Assembly: GCA_030697555.1 (NCBI GenBank)
Contig: JAUYPV010000058.1
Coordinates: forward strand, 1 to 48,137
DNA: 48,137 bases
Reading direction: 5' to 3'
From: Hyphomonadaceae bacterium
GTDB taxonomy: Bacteria; Pseudomonadota; Alphaproteobacteria; Caulobacterales; Hyphomonadaceae
Shown here: positions 44,478 to 48,137 of the stretch, one piece after another
How the letters are laid out: each line of letters begins with the position of its first letter
Numbering within the stretch: position 1 is the first letter of the stretch
The notes under the pieces: model-generated
What the model was told of the DNA's origin: nothing
The model's input: only the letters and a program-made list of their open reading frames with translations
Database searches by the model: none
Made by a program: the position numbers and the translations under genes

Positions 44478-46517
44478 ATGAGCGGAGGAAAGGCGGCGAC
44501 CGCACGTGCGGTCGCCTTCAGTGGACCCTGCGGGGCTGGCAAAACCAGCTTGCTTGAAGCGATGCTCTTTGCGGCCGGAACGATCCAGCGAAAGGGATCG
44601 GTATCGGGCGGAACCTCGGTCGGGGACGGCAGCGAGGAAGCGAGGGCGAGGGGGCTTTCCACCGAACTCAATGTCGCCGGCTTCGATTATCTCGGAGACA
44701 GGTTTGTCGTGCTCGACTGTCCGGGCTCGGTGGATTTCGCGAGTGAGGCGGACACGATCCTTCCCCTTGTCGATCTCACCGTCGTAGTGGTCGATCCTGA
44801 TCCGGATCGCGCGGTCCTGATCCAGCCACTGTTGCGCAGGCTGGACGAACTGCACGCGCCGCACTGCATCTTCATCAACAAGATAGACAAGGCGCGCGGG
44901 CGCGTGCGGGACATGATCTCGGCGCTGCAGCCATTCAGCGTGGAGCCGCTGATCGCGCGGCAGATACCGATCTGGAATGGCGCGGGCGCGTCCGGCTACA
45001 TCGATCTGGCGCTGGAGCGGGCCTATGCCTACGAGCAGGGCCAGCCGTCGAAGCTGGTGCAGATTCCGGAAGACGAGCGGGCTCGTGAAGCCGAGGCGCG
45101 CTACAAGATGCTGGAGCAGATGGCCGACTTCGACGACGGCCTTATGGAAGAATTGCTGAACGACGAGCAGCCCAGCCGCGATCATGTGATGACCGACCTG
45201 GCCGATGAGCTCGGGCGCGGGCTGATCGTGCCGGTGTTCCTGGGATCGGCGGAGAATGGTTCGGGCGTGCGGCGGTTGCTGAAGGCGCTGCGGCACGAGA
45301 CGCCGGCGCTGCAGGGCGGAGCGGAGCGGATCGGCGCGGACGGGCGCTGCGCGGCGGTGCTGAAGACGCGCCATGCGGGGCAGGCCGGACGGCAGACGCT
45401 GGTGCGCGTGATGTCGGGCACGATTGCCGACGGCGAACAGGTGACGCTGCCGGACGGATCGGTTGAACGCATCGCAGGCGTATTTTCGGTCCAGGGCGAG
45501 GCGCAGACGAAGCTCGACAAGGCGCAGGCGGGCGACATCGTCTGTCTTGGCCGGCTCGAGAAGGCAAAGCGCGGCGATCTGGTTAGTGCGGACGGCGTAG
45601 CGCGGCAGAGCAAGGCGCCGGTGGTGGCGCGGCCGTCGGTCTATGCGCTGGCGGTCGAGACGCAGAACCGGGCGGACGACGTGAAGCTGGCGGCGGCGAT
45701 GGCGCGGCTGGTGGACGAGGACGGCGCGCTGGCGTTCGGGCCAGATCCGGTGACGCGAGAATTCCGGTTGGCGGGACAGGGCGAGATGCACCTGCGCGTC
45801 GCGCTGGACCGGCTGAAGCGGAAGTTTGGCGTCAGTGTTTCGTCGCGGCGGCCGGAGACGGCGTATCGGGAGACGATCAAGGGGGCGTCGACCCAGCGCG
45901 GCAGGCATAAAAAACAATCCGGCGGGCACGGCCAGTTCGGCGACGTGATGATGGAGGTGCGGCCGGGCGCGCGTGGATCGGGCATGGTGTTCGACCAGAA
46001 GATTCACGGCGGCGTGGTCCCCAAGCAGTATTTTAGCGCGGTCGAGGATGGCGTGCGCGATGCGCTGATGAAGGGGCCGCTGGGCTTCCCGGTGGTGGAT
46101 GTCGAGGCGACGCTGCTCGATGGCTCGTACCATACGGTCGACTCGTCCGAGATCGCGTTCCGGACGGCGGGCAGGCTCGCGGTCCACCAGGCGTTGGCCG
46201 AGTGCAATCCCGTGCTGCTTGAACCCGTGCACGTCGTCACGATCCACACGCCGTCGGAGCAGATGGCGCGGATCACGGCGCTGATCCCGATGCGGCGGGG
46301 GCAGATCCTCGGTTTCGATCCGCGCGACCAGTGGCTCGGGTGGGATTCGATCCGGGCCTACATTCCGGAGGAGGAACTGCACGACCTCATCATCGAGATC
46401 AGGTCGGCGACGCAGGGGCTCGGCGAGCTCGAGTTCGCGTTCGACCATATGGCGGAAGTGACCGGCAAGGCCGCCTCCAAGGCCATCGACGCGCGGCAGG
46501 GGATGGCGGCGAAGTAA
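44478..46517 (+). CDS. Elongation factor G-like GTPase with altered switch residues
   Basis: A 679-residue EF-G paralogue with all five domains: P-loop FSGPCGAGKTSLLEA (16-23), NKID at 134-137, domain II GTIADGEQVTLPDGS, domain III TREFRLAGQGEMHLRVALDRL, domain IV GRHKKQSGGHGQFGDV and domain V RITALIPMRRGQILGFD. The G3 box is DCPGSVDF instead of DTPGHVDF, so the catalytic His is Ser. Switch I reads ARGLSTELN instead of the usual ERGITI, so the magnesium-binding Thr may also be lost. It belongs to the stand-alone EF-G-like group; it is unlikely to be the main translocase. Confidence 0.9.
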   Translation: MSGGKAATARAVAFSGPCGAGKTSLLEAMLFAAGTIQRKGSVSGGTSVGDGSEEARARGLSTELNVAGFDYLGDRFVVLDCPGSVDFASEADTILPLVDLTVVVVDPDPDRAVLIQPLLRRLDELHAPHCIFINKIDKARGRVRDMISALQPFSVEPLIARQIPIWNGAGASGYIDLALERAYAYEQGQPSKLVQIPEDERAREAEARYKMLEQMADFDDGLMEELLNDEQPSRDHVMTDLADELGRGLIVPVFLGSAENGSGVRRLLKALRHETPALQGGAERIGADGRCAAVLKTRHAGQAGRQTLVRVMSGTIADGEQVTLPDGSVERIAGVFSVQGEAQTKLDKAQAGDIVCLGRLEKAKRGDLVSADGVARQSKAPVVARPSVYALAVETQNRADDVKLAAAMARLVDEDGALAFGPDPVTREFRLAGQGEMHLRVALDRLKRKFGVSVSSRRPETAYRETIKGASTQRGRHKKQSGGHGQFGDVMMEVRPGARGSGMVFDQKIHGGVVPKQYFSAVEDGVRDALMKGPLGFPVVDVEATLLDGSYHTVDSSEIAFRTAGRLAVHQALAECNPVLLEPVHVVTIHTPSEQMARITALIPMRRGQILGFDPRDQWLGWDSIRAYIPEEELHDLIIEIRSATQGLGELEFAFDHMAEVTGKAASKAIDARQGMAAK

Positions 46518-46592
46518 CCCACCGTTACCTAGCGGGCACTTGTCTTGCGAGCATTGGCATTCGATCAATGCGGCGGGCCTGCTAGGAGACGG

Positions 46593-47918
46593 ATGATGAA
46601 CCGACGCGAAGTTCTGACCGGCGCTAGCGCCGTTGTGCTGGCGGGATGCGGGCAACCTGAGCAGGCGCCGGGCGTTGCGGCGCAGCCGGTCGTGGTTCCG
46701 GGCGATGATCCATTCACGGGCGCGGGCCTGATGAAGGACGTCGAGACCTATGTCGGTTTCGGCACGCATCGCACGGGAAGCGCAGGCGATCTCCAGACAT
46801 CCGAGTGGTTCGCCAGGCGGTGGCACGAACTTGGGTACGATGTCGCGCAGAACGAGTTTCCCTGTCCCAACGCCGATACCACCACGGCGAAGTTCGAGAC
46901 GGCAGGCGAGACGTTCGAGGGTTTTGCGCAGCCTCCGCTGGCGTTCTCGGAGCCGGGCGGGATCACGGCGCCGACGGCCTACTGGAATCCGGCGTCCGCG
47001 GCGGATGTGATGCAGCGGATCGCGGTGGTGCATATCCCGCGCGCGGCGGGAGCGCCGCCGCCGGGGGCGGCTTACCGCGAGGCTTTCGAGAAGTGCCGCA
47101 TCGCGGGCGCGTTGGGGATCGTCGCGGTGATGTCGTCGCCTTCGGGCGAGGTGTCGGCGATCAACACGCCGGTCGAAATGCTGATGGAGATTCCCGTTCT
47201 GCAGATCGGCGAGAAGGACAAGGCGCGCGTCGATGCGGCAGTGACGAAGCGGCAGCCGGGGAAGCTCACGATCGAAGGGCCGGGTGGATTCCGCAACGGG
47301 AAGACCACAATCGCCAGGCGCGGGACGGCAGGCAACTGGGTGATCATCTCGACGCCGCAGAGCGGCTGGTTCACTTGCGGCGGCGAGCGCGGGCCGGGGA
47401 TCGCCATGTCGCTGGCGCTGGCGAAGTGGGCGGCGCAGCGGGATTTCCCGGTGCGTTTCCTGTTCGTTGCGACGTCCGGCCATGAGTGGACGGACTATGG
47501 CGCGCATCTCTTCCACGAGGCGGACGCGCCCGATCCGAAGGATACGATGCTGTGGTTTCATCTCGGCGCCAGCTTCGGCGCGCGGGCTTACCAGGAGACG
47601 GCAGGCGGACTGCAGGTGCTCGATACGCCGAACGTCTCGCGCACGCTGATGGCGAGCGAGGACATGCTGGCAGGGTGTCGCGCGGCGTTCGCCGGACAGG
47701 TTTCGATCGAGCAGCCCGCGGCGGCGGATCTCGCCAAGGCGCTGGGCGAGTACAGGCTGGTGCTGGAGGAAGGCTACTCCTCGTCGGCCGGGTTCTGGGG
47801 GTACAACGCAAAATTCCACACGCCAGTCGATGGAGCGGACTCGACAACGGGTGCGATCATGGAGCCGGTGGCGCGCGCGGTCGCGAAGGTGATCGAGGAG
47901 CGGATTGCGCGCGGGTGA
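46593..47918 (+). CDS. M28-like peptidase, Tat/lipoprotein signal
   Basis: A 441-residue exported protein; the start ATG at 46593 has AGGAGA upstream, with a second ATG directly after. The N-terminus MMNRREVLTGASAVVLAGCG combines twin Arg with lipobox LAGC (Cys19), suggesting Tat export of a lipoprotein. The middle resembles M28 aminopeptidases with an inserted PA-like region: TGSAGDLQTSEWFARRWHELG, VIISTPQSGWFTCGGERGPG, FVATSGHEWTDYGAHLF and LWFHLGASFGARAY. Not all zinc ligands of typical M28 enzymes are evident, so activity is uncertain. It begins 75 bases after the EF-G-like stop. Confidence 0.8.
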   Translation: MMNRREVLTGASAVVLAGCGQPEQAPGVAAQPVVVPGDDPFTGAGLMKDVETYVGFGTHRTGSAGDLQTSEWFARRWHELGYDVAQNEFPCPNADTTTAKFETAGETFEGFAQPPLAFSEPGGITAPTAYWNPASAADVMQRIAVVHIPRAAGAPPPGAAYREAFEKCRIAGALGIVAVMSSPSGEVSAINTPVEMLMEIPVLQIGEKDKARVDAAVTKRQPGKLTIEGPGGFRNGKTTIARRGTAGNWVIISTPQSGWFTCGGERGPGIAMSLALAKWAAQRDFPVRFLFVATSGHEWTDYGAHLFHEADAPDPKDTMLWFHLGASFGARAYQETAGGLQVLDTPNVSRTLMASEDMLAGCRAAFAGQVSIEQPAAADLAKALGEYRLVLEEGYSSSAGFWGYNAKFHTPVDGADSTTGAIMEPVARAVAKVIEERIARG

Positions 47919-47936
47919 GGAGCGATCCCGCAGGGA

Positions 47937-47961
47937 CGATTTGGTCCAGCGGACCAAATCG
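47937..47961 (+). terminator. Hairpin after the M28-like gene
   Basis: CGATTTGGTCC and GGACCAAATCG form a perfect 11-bp stem with an AGC loop, 18 bases after the stop codon. There is no T-tract, so termination is only a possible role. A second small hairpin, CGCCCC-GGCA-GGGGCG, follows at 47971-47986. Confidence 0.45.
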
Positions 47962-48014
47962 GGTGACGAACGCCCCGGCAGGGGCGGGCGGCGACACCAT
48001 AGGCCTCTCCCTGA

Positions 48015-48099
48015 GGAGCGCCGGGCGCCTGCCCGGCAAGGCGCATCAGCATTCACCATGCTCGCGGTTAGACCCTGCCGGGCAGGCGCCCGGCGCTCC
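48015..48099. repeat. Long palindrome: perfect 24-bp arms, 37-base loop
   Basis: Left arm 48015-48038 (beginning GGAGCGCCGGGCGCCTGCCC) and right arm 48076-48099 are exact reverse complements. The loop 48039-48075 includes GCATCAGCATTCACCATGCT. The arms differ in sequence from the DUF559-flanking palindrome, but the stem-long-loop-stem layout is alike. The window ends 38 bases later, so what lies on its other side is not visible. Confidence 0.9.
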
Positions 48100-48137
48100 C
48101 CCGAGTTATGTAAGCGCTCGCAGTCGGACCGGCTTTG

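Noticed and set aside
44160-48059. A 1299-codon open frame on the minus strand
   Set aside because: It runs antisense through the EF-G-like and M28-like genes, which have clear motifs. Its product is Arg/His/Pro-rich without recognisable domains, the usual shadow of a GC-rich gene.

Overview
The window is about 48 kb of GC-rich, gene-dense bacterial chromosome. Gene content and order point to an alphaproteobacterium, most likely near Caulobacterales/Hyphomonadales: dnaX-ybaB, fmt-truA, tamA-tamB, dapE, dapD, a pyrimidine 5'-nucleotidase, argB, engB, yidC, rnpA and rpmH all lie in one neighbourhood. I cannot name the genus from sequence alone. GTG and TTG starts and 1-4 base overlaps between genes are common.

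Layout. 1-4.7 kb: 3' part of dnaX, ybaB, fmt, a GNAT acetyltransferase, truA and two small membrane proteins. 4.7-12 kb: dapE, tamA and tamB on the minus strand (lysine/peptidoglycan precursor synthesis and outer-membrane assembly). 12-16.2 kb: an OmpA-like protein, a DUF3052 protein, a DUF559 nuclease-like gene enclosed by two inverted copies of a long palindrome, then dapD and a cluster of intergenic palindromic repeats. 16.2-27.1 kb: one long minus-strand series (HAD nucleotidase, DUF1036 protein, argB, a ParDE-type toxin-antitoxin pair, a VOC protein, a CocE/NonD hydrolase, an ABC-2 exporter, engB, yidC, rnpA, rpmH). The rpmH gene lies entirely inside the only rnpA frame that has a conventional start codon. 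27.4-38.3 kb: accessory envelope and signalling genes (two histidine kinases, a four-TM protein, a tannase-like esterase, a beta-propeller lipoprotein, gamma-glutamyltransferase, a P1 peptidase). 38.5-42.9 kb: tRNA-Arg(ACG), a 2-oxoglutarate/Fe(II)-type oxygenase, an LPG-synthase-type membrane protein, and a tightly coupled trio (YqcI/YcgG heme-oxygenase family, DUF1989, ATP-grasp-like). 42.9-48.1 kb: a cytochrome b / cytochrome c' pair, an EF-G-like GTPase with altered switch residues, an M28-like lipoprotein peptidase, and a terminal region of perfect hairpins.

Two candidates stand out as possibly undescribed. The first is the DUF559 gene enclosed by inverted long-stem palindromes whose 49-base loops are conserved; it looks like a compact nuclease-plus-palindrome unit, analogous to REP/RAYT systems but with a different enzyme. 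The second is the YqcI/YcgG - DUF1989 - ATP-grasp trio, whose families suggest chemistry on a guanidino group followed by ligation. The nested rpmH/rnpA arrangement, a repeat-like insertion in dnaX and the EF-G-like switch changes are smaller but concrete oddities.
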